Assembly (NCBI GenBank): GCA_019426215.1 | Contig: CM033403.1 | Span: 6,966,012 to 7,030,011 of the forward strand | DNA: 64,000 bases | Source of the DNA: Buddleja alternifolia | Taxonomy: Eukaryota; Streptophyta; Magnoliopsida; Lamiales; Scrophulariaceae | Direction: 5' to 3' | Shown here: positions 11,824-22,138 of the stretch, piece after piece | Layout: each line of letters begins with the position of its first letter | Numbering within the stretch: the first letter of the stretch is position 1 | Notes under the pieces: generated by a model | Told to the model about the DNA's origin: nothing | Database searches by the model: none | The model's input: only the letters and a program-made list of their open reading frames with translations | Program-made: the position numbers and the translations under genes

Positions 11824-12563
11824 TTAGGAATAACAGATGTTGTCGTTAAGAAGAGGAAGATGTAGGGTATTTTCTTGATTCAAAATTACTAAAATAACTG
11901 ACGAAATACAAAATAAGCAACCTCACCCACTACTACAGAAATGACCTATTACAGCGGTCTTTTTTTTACCTATTACAGCGGTTTTAACCGCTGTAACAGG
12001 TACTGCCGTAATTGGTTTGAACCGCTGTAATAGGGACCAATTACAGCGGTTTTTTTCGGAACCGTTGTAATTGGTCAACCTATTATAGCGGTTTTTTGAA
12101 AAAACCCTATAATAGGTTTAACCTATTTTGGCGGTTTTGTGAAAAACCCCTGTAATAGGTCTATTTTTTATTTTTTTTCTTGTTGTACTGTACAAAATTT
12201 ATTGTAACCAGCTTCCCACAAGCTCAAAATTTAACACACTAACACAACAAACCATAAAATCAATTCAACAGAAACAATAAACGTGAAACCCAAAATTAAC
12301 TTCACCAAATTAAATGATCATCTCTAACAACAAAAACCAACAAATGTATTGTTCCAATTCGCATAATCTCCTACAAATCAAATTTTACGTATAATCTCCA
12401 ACAACTGATAACGAGTTTACAATCAATTAAATACAACAAATCAAATAAAAATGTACAACAATTTTCAACTTACACCATACCAAAAGCGCATTGGAAAATG
12501 TATTGTGCCAATTCGCCACGTACTTCATCAAGTTGCTCTATAGAGTAAGTGACGTATTGACAA

Positions 12564-14242
12564 TCAGGAAAGTACTGCACGATAGAGATTGAAAACACAA
12601 CAAAGGTTTAATAACTTATAAAGGAAAATTAGAATTTGATGATGAGTATTAATTAGGATTATGCATTTCGCTGGTGGGATTGTAGATTCTCCATGGCTAA
12701 TAATATCCTTCATGAATTTCATAACAAAGAAGCCACAATCTTTGTCGTTTAACTGCATGGGGCACTACAAAATTGAAATAAAAAATTGTATTAAAACAAT
12801 AACGTTTATACGAATAATCTCTCGAAAATATAAAATTACACTAACCTTTATAGAAGTCCATTTACAGGCCATTTTTTTGGATTTGGCCTTTTGGGTGTTA
12901 CGATTTGCTCGAGACATCAACACAGCACTGTTAAAAATATCAAAAAACAAGGAAAGATGTCAATATCAAGCAAATATACATGTGAAATCTAGGAAGATAT
13001 ATACACTTTAAAATTAATATTAAATATAATGAATACATTGATTGAATGAAAAACTTACTGATTGATTGTTGCTTTCATATCAGGTCAGTTATTCGAATCA
13101 ATGTGCAAAGAATCCAGATAATAAACGATCTCTTTAATTGATCAATCACACGCAACACCCAATGTCCCCTACATCAAAAAGCATTCAAAAGATAAGTTCA
13201 AAATTAGTTTTGCGTACGTAACAAATTTTACAAAATAAAGTTGGGTGTTTAGTAACTCACCCGGTGTTGTAAGGTGCAATAAACAACTTCCCATCTAAGC
13301 AATCTTTCATGGCATTTGTTATATATTGCGCTTGTAAGATACGCTGAGAGAGAGTAATACCTGCTCCCGCAACTATAGTATGTGGGCTAAGGAACCCGAA
13401 ATTATTTGTTTTCTCTTCGAGGACCACGAACTTAGTCCACAAACACCTAAATTGAGCATAAAATAAATTTGAACAAGAAAATAAACATAGTTCAAATTAA
13501 TGCAGTAAAATAATTTAAAAACTAACTTTTTTTAATTCATATTTAAAAACTTACTTGATGTAAACTGAAATGATAGAGACTCCTATTCGTGCTTTGCACA
13601 AAAAATGACAGATCTCCCGCCCAAGATACTCTTGATAGGGTTCGTTATTAGAGATTGCCTCGGGAATGTTTATAGCGATCAATTGTTCAATAGGCATTAT
13701 TTGCAGGTACCTTTCAAGAGTTACAAGCGGCTGAGGGAATTGATTAGCTGTTACGTCTGCTGCTCTGTCATTTTCACGTGAAGGGTTGGGCACAGGAGGT
13801 GTTTGTTTGACAGCTGAGTGCTTCGTCATCTCTGATTTATGTTTTCCAACTGATGATTTGGATTTTCCAAGAGACTATTTATGCAAAGAAAACCAACGTG
13901 AATGTTACAAACCAAAGTATATTTAGTAACCTTAAACAATTGTTATAATTTACTAATGGCTAGGTATTAATAATTACGTACCGATGCATCACTGACAGTG
14001 ACAAGACTCTTAGGCCAAGCAACCATGTATCCCACAGCCTCATAAACTGTGAACACTCCTTCATCAGCCAGAGGGACTGGTAGGGGTGCAATATCTTCAA
14101 TTGCAATGTCAATCATCACTTTCACAAGGTGGGTGGGTAATGGAAGTGTATGCAGCGTTCTATCATCTGGTCGATTGTACATTTGTCCTTTAGCCACCAA
14201 ACGATAAGACGGTGTTGAAAGTGACAATTGACATGGCGCCAC
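12564..14242 (-). pseudogene. Ulp1-like (C48) cysteine protease gene of CACTA 2, multi-exon, broken
   Basis: Several minus-strand segments form one gene. 14242-13967 has a DUF8039-like stretch (LPVPLADEG, AVGYMVAWP). 13829-13551 is a linker. 13442-13261 ends in APYNTG. An intron at 13169-13260 (GTGAGT...TGTAG) joins it in frame to GHWVLRVID, the expected catalytic His context. Downstream, YYLDSL supplies the Asp, but one base out of frame. A second intron (12765-12845, GTTAGT...TGTAG) joins TSIK to CPMQLNDKDCGFF, the Cys context. So the C48 triad H-D-C is visible across three exons with at least one frameshift. Such protease genes are known as second genes of plant CACTA elements. DUF8039 and the family call rest on pattern memory. 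Confidence 0.68.
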
Positions 14243-14357
14243 AACCTACATATATAAAAAATATATATACCATTATATTAGAAAAAATTGTGTATTTTAA
14301 TGAATTGCAAGTTATATGATCACTTAATAATTTCATATCATTATCTGAGGAAGGTTC

Positions 14358-15038
14358 TTAACTGTATATACCACATTTCGGACAAACCTTCGATGATGCA
14401 TAGTCAGTTCTAAACAATATGCAATCATTGAGACAGGCATGTATCCTCTCATATCCCATGCTAATTGAGGTTAACATCTTCTTAGCCTCATAAGTACGAT
14501 TAAGTAACACATTATCCTCGGGTAGCATGTTTTTTAATAGATCAAGTAAGTCTGTGAAACTCTTATTACTCCACCCATTATTGGGTTTTAACTTGTAGAG
14601 GTTTAGGACTGCTTTCAATCTTGTGAATTTACTACCACTATACAGTGGTGTCTTTGAATCACTTGTCAAATTGTCAAACATCTTGGGACAATTTCGCAAA
14701 TCCTCCTCAATCACATTTGTCATTTCCTCCAAACGATCAGGCTCACAATCATTCATGTCCAAATCCCGCGATCGATATGATGTACCACCCAAATCATCTG
14801 AGATGACACTGCTCTCACCGTGTCTTGTCCAACGTGTGTAGCTTTTATCAATTCCATTACACACCAAATGATCTTCCAATTCACGTGGACTAATTCTCTT
14901 TCCAAAACAACAACGTAAACACGGGCAACTGATTCTAGTCCGATCTGATGCATGCTCAATCGCAAAATTGATGAATTCTTTCACCCCTTTCTCATATTGC
15001 TCCGACATACGATCCGCTAATATCCAACTTCGATCCAT
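14358..15038 (-). pseudogene. TNP2-type CACTA transposase, N-terminal fragment
   Basis: 226 residues starting MDRSWILADRMSEQYEKGV, which matches the transposase-associated domain that opens plant En/Spm TNP2 proteins. A CPCLRC cysteine pair follows (residues ~39-44), then a TNP2-like region with NNGWSNKSFTDLLDLL (~152-167) and finally CPKCG near the end. Full TNP2 proteins run to several hundred residues more, with the DDE catalytic region. Here that region is gone and the frame ends just before the protease gene. The ATG choice is supported by the MDRSW start usual in the family. The protein is not expected to transpose. Confidence 0.78.
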
Positions 15039-15611
15039 CTTGATTCTGAATTAACTAAATTAAACAATTTTAATATCACTTCATAGTTGAATTAATTAAA
15101 TAATTTTTATTCTAATTTAATTCCCATTATTCTAGAAAAAATTCGGCAGAGTAACGACACAAACGTTTTTACCAAGTTCTCGACTTAATCTTCCCCCGGG
15201 TGGCCTGGGTTGCAACCAACAAAATTCGGATCTTACGATCCTCTAAAATTCAATTTCGATACATCCATCTTGATTCTTAATTAATTAAATTAAATAATTT
15301 TAACATCAGTTCAGTTGTATTAATTAAATTATCAAAATTTTAATTTATTTCCCAATATCCTAGAAACAATTCGGCAGAGTAACAGCACAAAAATTTCTAC
15401 CAAGTTCTCGATTTAATCTTCCCTCAAACTTGCAAAATTCGCATCTTTCAACCACAACAAACCCAACATTATAATCTTTTACTCACAACAAACCCAAAAT
15501 GTCCACATTATATAATTCACAAAACCCTCATTTAACATAACATATATATAACAACAATCAAGAAATTAACATATAACCCACATTATATAATTCACAAAAC
15601 CCAATTAACAT

Positions 15612-15646
<35 letters not shown>

Positions 15647-15890
15647 CAACAATCAAGAAAGTAACATATAACCCACATTATATAATTCACAAAACCCCAC
15701 TTAACATAACATGTATATAACAACAATCAAGATATTAACATATAACCCACATTATATAATTCACAAAACCCTAATTAACATAACATGTATATAATAACAA
15801 TCAAGATATTAACTTAAAACCCACATTATATAATTCACAAAACCCCTAACAACAATCAAAATATTAACATATAACCCTAATTTCATAACA
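15030..15890. repeat. Two tandem-repeat blocks in CACTA 2
   Basis: At 15030-15424 a ~220-bp unit is present twice; each copy has ATTCGGCAGAGTAAC and ACCAAGTTCTCGA. At about 15490-15890 a shorter unit (ACCCACATTATATAATTCAC ... AACAACAATCAAGA) is repeated about five times with (AT)n length variation. This lies in the 5' region of the minus-strand transposase frame, so it could be an expanded promoter region. Confidence 0.75.
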
Positions 15891-15939
15891 TATATAAAAT
15901 ATACACAACATATATAAACATATATATATATATATATAA

Positions 15940-16042
15940 GTATATACCTACAAGGTGGGAGAGAGTCGAGAGAGAGACGAGCGGCGGCGGTGGTATAAGG
16001 TGTTGGTGGTGGCGGTATATGGTGGGTGTGGGGCTATATGTG

Positions 16043-16086
<44 letters not shown>

Positions 16087-16300
16087 CTAGAGATATAGAG
16101 TAGTAGAGAGAGAGAGAGAGAGAGACAATAATGGGGTGGTGGTTGCGGCGGTGGGGGTGGCTGCGGAGGGGGTGGCGGGGGAGGTGTGGCGGCGGTGGGA
16201 GTGGCGGCAGTGGTGGTGGAGGAGGTGAGTGAGAGAGAGAGAGGGTCGGCTGATTGGGGGGAAAAATGGGGGGGGGGGGGGGGGAATGTTTTAATTTTAT
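15940..16300. repeat. GGT/GGC-rich and GAGA simple sequence with (AT)n
   Basis: Alternating GGCGGTGGTGG, GAGAGAGA, (AT)n at about 16050-16085 and a G homopolymer near 16267-16283. The proline-rich minus-strand ORF here is a composition artefact. A similar patch is found near the right end of CACTA 1 and CACTA 3. Confidence 0.75.
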
Positions 16301-17110
16301 TTTTTTAAAAGCGGTTTGTTGGAAAACCGCTGTCACCGGTCTGGACCGGTTACAACGATTTTCCAATAAACCGCTATAATGGATCAGTTATAGCGGTTTT
16401 TTGAAAAACCGCTATAACAGGTCCCCGGCGAAAGCCTATTACAGTTGTTCACCAAAAAATCGCTGTAATAGACCCCTCCTTTCAGCGGGTTTTAATCTAA
16501 AAACCGCTGTAATAGGTGCGCTGTAATAGTGTATTTTTGTAGTAGTGACCGGCCATCATAGTTACTAATATAAACCGTGACGAAATAGAATAATAACAAA
16601 ATCAGTTTAATATCCTGAACTAAAGTGCTGAATGAGATGTTAAAGAAGAAAAAATCACAAATCGTAATACTTATATAACAAAATATTTTGTTACAATCAA
16701 ATTTCTTATTATAAATAATTATATAGTTAATAATGGAGTCAAATTCATCAGAAGTTAAATGCCATTGCAAGTTATGTACCATATCGTATAAGGAAATAAA
16801 TGGATGGAACATAGGCCCGACTAGCTAGTACCGCCAACAAGGCTGCATGCATTGACTGGGTTCGTTATACTATTGTGAAAGAGTTCTTGCAATCGGTCTA
16901 GATTGTCTATAATATTTTAGTGTTACATAAATATTTATACAGTAGACATAGGTATGTGAATTATAAATTTTTATTTCTCTTTCAATTTTTACATACATAT
17001 ATGTATAATGTATTAATGTACCAACAAACTGTTGCAAGACCAAGACAAATTGTCAGAAATTCTGATTAGATAAAATTGACAATACAATTATAAAATGGTA
17101 AATGACGAAT

Positions 17111-18045
17111 CAAAATTGTTGCACACTAGAATCATTCAAAAGCCATTGAATTAGATTTGCAGTCCCATCAGTGTTGGCTTAAATTTTGTTTCTAAAACAT
17201 ATTATTTCCAAAATATTCTTTTTTCTTTTAATATATAGTTAATTTTTGGTTATGAACAATAAAACATATTATTTCCAAAATATTTCCCCCTTTAATAAAT
17301 AGTTCATTTTTGGTAATGAACAATTCCTATGTATAATGCACAGATACTCCTAAAAATGACCAAATGCAGAAGCGTAATCGCACCTGACACGGATACTCTG
17401 GAATACCGTGTTCGTGACATTGTTTTAAGTGTCAAAAAATAAAATTAAAAAACAATTCTGAATCTCGTATCCAAAAATTTGAAGTATCCTACACACTGTG
17501 AATACCAGGTAGAGTATTTCTTTAAAAATATTATACAATACTTTTTGGTCTAAAATAGAAAAAGAGATAATAATTTTGGTCTTTTGTGAAATTTTAAACA
17601 TAGAAGTTAAACAAATGACAAAAAAATTAAAGAAACGAGACAAAATTAGAATCAAATTTATTTTTAAATACTATATATGCATATACATATACATATCCTC
17701 AACATATTGTATCTTAAAATTTTAAAATTTATCTTATTTTGTATTCATATCGTATCGCATTCGTATCTATATTCATGCATCGATCATAGATTTCTATACA
17801 TACATGGATCACACACTTAAACCGCATTCGAGAACCGAGCCTTTTCACGTCGTTAAAGTTCGTTCAACTAATCCAATTTACACCTACATGCATTGACAAA
17901 TATATGATATTTTTACTACAATTAATGCACCAATGTAAAGGACGAGAAATAACTTTATTCCTCGTTTGTTTAGACTAAGAACTTCACTAGTAATTACACC
18001 AAATTTCAGTGAGCTAAGTGATTCGCCCAAAATAAATAAATAAAA
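17111..18045. other. Chitinase-upstream region, older copy
   Basis: No gene. From about 17640 (ATCAAATTTATTTTTAAATA) to 18045 it matches 20106-20490. That includes CCGAGCCTTTTCACGTCGTT and CAAATTTCAGTGAGCTAAGT, so part of the chitinase promoter side is present twice within 3 kb. From 17621 on it is also duplicated at 60521 onward. Confidence 0.65.
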
Positions 18046-18661
18046 GGGAAAATTACTAATATCCCCCTAAAATAAATTTTTATATCTAAAAAACTCATGA
18101 AAATATTTTTCAATCTCAAAAACCCACTCTACAAACTTTTCATTCAAAAATCCCCAAAAGTTAAGGTTAAAAACTTTTTTGACTAAACTACCCTTCATTT
18201 ATTCAGTTAAGAATTGATCAATTGATCTTTTTTTATCAATTTTTTTTTCTTTTAAAATTTTCAAAAACATAAGTTGAATAATACAGATTTTATTTTTAGA
18301 AGTAAATATTTTTAATATTTTTATATAATTTTTTTCTTTTTTACTATGATAATTAACTAAAAAATATATTTTTAAAATTTTTAAGAACATTAAAAATCTG
18401 TAAAATTTAAAAATAAAATTATGTTTAGTCAATTATCAATATAAATTTCTAAATAAATCAATCTCTATACAAAACTACAATTAATTAATTTTTTTAGTTT
18501 AGAAGGCTAAGGGCAATTAAGTCCATAATTTTGTTAACCTTACATTTTGGACTTTTTGAAATGAAAAGTTGGTGGAATGGGTTCTTTGGATTGAAATTTT
18601 ATCAAGGGTTTTTTTGGATATATATAAGAATTTATTTTAGGTGTTTTTTAGTAATTTTTCC
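18046..18661. mobile_element. MULE-type MITE, family F copy 1 (616 bp)
   Basis: It starts GGGAAAATTACTAATA and ends AGTAATTTTTCC; about 40 bp at each end are inverted copies. The 9-bp duplication TAAATAAAA flanks it (18037-18045 and 18662-18670). The paralogous sequence at 20477-20505 has one copy and no insertion. A 9-bp duplication with long inverted ends points to Mutator-like elements. Non-coding. Confidence 0.82.
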
Positions 18662-18946
18662 TAAATAAAATAATAAAACATTAGACATAATTGGTCAAGG
18701 GGTGATGTGGTAATTTTGGTGTTCATGTCTGGGCCGACTCATATTAATCCACTCATATTAAATAAATAACAAACGTCAAATTAATCCACCCATATTAAAT
18801 CTTATCCATCATATAAATTTCTTCTTTTAAGAAAAGACAACAAAATCGTTTCAACGTGGGTAGAAAAGAAAACCACTCAAATTTCTTTGTAGACATTGTC
18901 AAGAGTCATATGACTTTAATTTATGGGACAAAAAAAATATAATTTT

Positions 18947-19515
18947 GGGAAAAATACTAAAACCCCCTGAAATAAAATTTTCATATCCAAAAACCCATGA
19001 AAATATTTTTCAATCTAAAAAATCCACGCTACAAAACTTTTCATTCAACAAAACCCAAAAGTTAAGATTAAGAACTTTTTGAACTAAACCACCCTTCATT
19101 TATTAAGTTATGAATTGGTTAATTGATCATTTTTTATCAAAATGTTTTTGTTTAAATTTTTTAAAATTGATAAATTGATAAATACAATTTTTTATTTTTT
19201 GTATTAAATATTTAAATATTTTCATATAATTAATATTGACTTTAATACGGTAGCTATCTGAAAATATATTTTTTAAATTTTTATAGAAGATTAAAAATTA
19301 AAATTACATTTAGTATCAATTATCAGTATAAAATTTCTAAATAAATAAATCTCAATACAAAACTAGAATTAATTAAATTTTTAATCTAGAAGGCTAAGGG
19401 TAATTAAGTCCATAAATTTGTTAACACTAAATGTTGAACTTTTTGGAATGAAAAGTTGGTGTAATGGGTTTTTTGGACATACAAATTTATTTTAGGGGGT
19501 TTTTAGTAATTTTCC
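18947..19515. mobile_element. MULE-type MITE, family F copy 2 (569 bp)
   Basis: Same family as 18046-18661: GGGAAAAATACTAAAACCCC at the left, TTAGTAATTTTCC at the right, and the same interior (TTTCATTCAACAAAACCC, AAGTTAAG). The flanks do not show a clean 9-bp duplication, so the site has decayed or the ends are slightly off. Confidence 0.7.
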
Positions 19516-20751
19516 TAATGGCCAACTTTAATCAGAGTCGGACCGGAAAAAAGAATGGGGAAATCTGTATGTAAACTTTGATATTTGAGCAATAATCCAT
19601 CGATCTTATCCCAAGACAAAAGAAGAAATAGGGAACAAAGTTAGGCAAGTTAGGCAAGAAACAAAGAGGACAACGGAAATTGGAATATGAGAGATTTTTG
19701 TGTGTGAACAAGCTAAAATGTCATTCTATTGTTTTTTTAGTTGTTGGATTTTTCATGAAAGAGCTATATATTATTAATTTAACGATTCAATATTAGGAAT
19801 AACGAATGTTCCTAGTAACAAATGTTGTCTTTAAGAAGCGGAAGACCCAAGATATTTTCAGGATTCAAAATTACTAAAATAACAGACGAAACTCATAATA
19901 AGCAACCTTACCATCATAGTTACTAATATAAACCGTGACGAAATAGAATAATAACAAAATCAGTCTAATATTCTGAACTAACGTGCTGAATGAGATGTTA
20001 AAGAAGAAAAAATCAAAAATCATAATTCTTATATATCAAAATATTGTATTGTTCTGTTACAACGAAATTTCTTATTATAAATAATTATATCTTTGATAAT
20101 GGGAGTCAAATTTATTTTTAAGTACTACACATGTATATACATAGACATATCATCAACATATCGTATCCTAAAATTTATAAAATTTGACATATTTTGTATC
20201 CATATCGTATCGCATTCGTATATGTATTCGTGCATCATAGATTTCTATACAAACTTGGATCACTTAAACGGCATTCAGGAACCGAGCCTTTTCACGTCGT
20301 TAAACTTCGTTCAACTAATCCAATTTACACCTAAATGCATTTACAAATATGTGACATTTTCACTACAATTAATGCACCAATGTAGAGGACAAAAAATAAC
20401 TTTATTCTTCGTTTGTTTAGACTAAGAACTTCACTAGTAACTACAGCAAATTTCAGTGAGCTAAGTGATTCGCCCAAAATAAATAAATAAATAAAATAAT
20501 AAAACAATTAGACATAATTGGTCAAGGGGTGATGTGGTAATTTTGGTGTTCATGTCTGGGCCGACTGGTGTTGAACTGAGTGGGGGTGGTAGACGACGGT
20601 GGCTGGAATGAAGAAAGATTAGAAGAAAAAAAGTAAAATAAAAAGAAAAAATAGGTAAGGATCTAATCCTAAACGTCAAATTAATCCACAGATATTAAAT
20701 CTTATCCATCGTATAAATTTCTTTAGAAAAATAAGACAACAAAATCTTTTT
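19516..20751. other. Distal upstream region of the chitinase gene
   Basis: No gene. 19787-20100 is the paralogue of the CACTA 2 insertion region. 20106-20490 is the paralogue of 17640-18045, and about 20489-20560 matches 18665-18735. The ORFs at 20093-20425 and 20461-20679 also occur in the duplicate at 63 kb, but they show no motif and I do not call them. Confidence 0.6.
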
Positions 20752-20757
20752 CACGTG
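20752..20757 (+). promoter_or_regulatory. G-box CACGTG upstream of chitinase
   Basis: A perfect palindromic CACGTG about 240 bp before the start codon. In the older upstream copy near 18855 the corresponding bases read AACGTG. bZIP/bHLH binding is inferred from the motif only. Confidence 0.4.
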
Positions 20758-20832
20758 GGAAGAAAAGAAAACCAGCCAAAATTGGGAAATTCTAGCCAGC
20801 TCTCGCTCCATTCAAATATCTTTGTAGTCATT

Positions 20833-20844
20833 GTCAAAAGTCAA
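20833..20844 (-). promoter_or_regulatory. Paired W-box cores (TTGAC on the minus strand)
   Basis: GTCAAAAGTCAA contains two GTCAA motifs, reverse complements of the WRKY core TTGAC, about 150 bp before the chitinase ATG. WRKY sites are common in pathogen-induced chitinase promoters. Binding here is inference. Confidence 0.4.
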
Positions 20845-20914
20845 AAAAAGAATCGCTCCATTCAAACAAATACTTTTCAACGTGCCCCCATAACTCTAAG
20901 TACTTACAATGCAT

Positions 20915-20921
20915 TATAAAG
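20915..20921 (+). promoter_or_regulatory. TATA box of the chitinase gene
   Basis: TATAAAG lies 72-78 bp upstream of the ATG at 20993, giving a predicted transcription start near 20945-20955 and a short 5' leader. The duplicate copy at about 63740 keeps the same motif. Confidence 0.7.
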
Positions 20922-20992
20922 ACTCACCATTCCCTGCCTTATGCTTCCACACCAACCATTTCTTTCCTGCAATCACTCCTTTGTACTAAAAT

Positions 20993-22028
20993 ATGATTAT
21001 CTCCACCACCAAAAAATCTCTGATAACAATTTACACCCTGTTGGTCGTACTTCTGGCCACCGGGAAATGGGTTTCCGCCCAGAATTGTGGCTGTGCACCT
21101 AACTTGTGTTGCAGCCGATTCGGTTATTGTGGTTTAGGCAATGACTATTGTGGCACCGGATGTCGGTCTGGCCCATGCAACGGTGCACCGAGCAATAACG
21201 GTGGAAGAGTTTCAGATATAGTCACTGATGCTTTCTTTAACGGGATTGCTAATCGGGCACCCGCTGGTTGCGCCGGAAGGGGATTCTATACCCGTGCTGC
21301 TTTTCTCAATGCGGTCAATTCATATCCCACATTTGGGACTACAGGTTCCAGGGACGATACTAGGCGTGAGATTGCGGCGTTCTTTGCACATGTCACGCAT
21401 GAGACTGGAAGTAAGTTTTGTACTAATTAGTCTATCTATCACATTTTATTTCATTTCATATATGCTATTGTTGGTACATCAGCTAAGAAATTTCTCTCTA
21501 ATTAAAGAGTTAACTTGTGAACAATACTAGGGCATATATAATTTCAAAATTGTTTAGATATTTATCCATATAATTGGAAACACTGCATTAACAATTGACC
21601 TATTTTTTTCCGGTGCAGGTTTGTGCTATAGAGAAGAGGTAGGTGGTCAATCAAGAGACTATTGCGACGAGAACAATCGACAGTATCCCTGTGCACCCAA
21701 TAGGGGTTACTATGGGCGAGGTCCCCTACAGCTGTCGTGGAACTACAATTATGGTCCAGCAGGCCGAAGCATAGGATTTGACGGATTGAACAACCCGGAA
21801 ATTGTAGCCAATGATCCAGTTATATCTTTCAGAACAGCCCTGTGGTTTTGGATGAATAATTGTCATGCTGCAATAACTTCTGGACAGGGATTTGGGGCTA
21901 CTATTCGCGCCATTAATAGTATGGAATGCAATGGAGGAAATGCAGGCACTGTGACTTCTCGAGTTAACTACTATACAAACTATTGTAATCAACTTGGTGT
22001 TAATCCTGGTGGTAACCTTCGTTGTTAA
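20993..22028 (+). CDS. Class IV chitinase (GH19 endochitinase, hevein-type chitin-binding domain)
   Basis: Two exons, 20993-21410 and 21619-22028, joined across a 208-bp GTAAGT...TGCAG intron that splits the Ser codon after HETG; 275 codons plus stop. The enzyme hydrolyses beta-1,4-linked chitin, typically of fungal walls, in a defence role. Residues 1-29 form a signal peptide ending WVSA, so secretion is expected. Residues 30-62 are a short hevein domain ([21 protein letters not shown]) and 63-72 a short Gly/Asn hinge. The rest is the GH19 catalytic domain. Glu137 in HETG is the probable general acid and Glu146 in YREE the probable second catalytic Glu; [11 protein letters not shown] is the usual substrate-cleft motif. 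The length and the reduced loops fit class IV. The copy is open and correctly spliced, with TATA and AATAAA signals at sensible distances. No C-terminal vacuolar extension is seen. Confidence 0.95.
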
Positions 22029-22132
22029 AAGAAGAGAAACGAAAAATAAAAAGAGGTTGAAAACATGTATCGCAGATGGATGAAGCCTCTCCTACATGCA
22101 ACATATAGATTTGCTTGTGGTTGTGGTACTAC

Positions 22133-22138
22133 AATAAA
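22133..22138 (+). terminator. Poly(A) signal AATAAA of the chitinase
   Basis: AATAAA about 105 bp after the stop codon, followed by T-rich sequence, as is normal for a plant 3' end. Confidence 0.6.

Larger units (their letters stand above)
11928..16547 (-). mobile_element. CACTA element 2 (4620 bp) with transposase and protease remnants
   Basis: The left end CACTACTACAGAAATGACC and the right end TTTTTGTAGTAGTG are inverted repeats. The 3-bp duplication ACC flanks it (11925-11927 and 16548-16550). Palindromic subterminal copies of CTATTACAGCGGTT occupy 11945-12165 and 16310-16530. On the minus strand it carries the N-terminal part of a TNP2-type transposase (14358-15038) and a spliced Ulp1-like gene remnant (12564-14242). 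Most of TNP2 is missing, so it is probably a deletion derivative of an autonomous element. It likely belongs with CACTA 1 and 3 and may represent the autonomous lineage that could mobilise them. Confidence 0.87.
11824..17110. repeat. Diverged copy of the chitinase upstream region, split by CACTA 2
   Basis: 11824-11927 (ATTAGGAATAACAGATGTTG ... AATAAGCAACC) and 16551-16760 (CATCATAGTTACTAATATAA ... AATTATATAG) together match 19787-20100 upstream of the chitinase. There the two parts are contiguous, so that copy acts as an empty site for CACTA 2. After 16760 the copy continues with the AACAAGGCTGCATGCATTGA block also seen at 4030 and 43400. No chitinase exon follows in this unit. Confidence 0.72.

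Noticed and set aside
20461..20679. Conserved minus-strand ORF, also at 63288-63506
   Set aside because: Conservation only reflects the recent duplication of the region; the ORF has no motif and lies in the chitinase upstream DNA.
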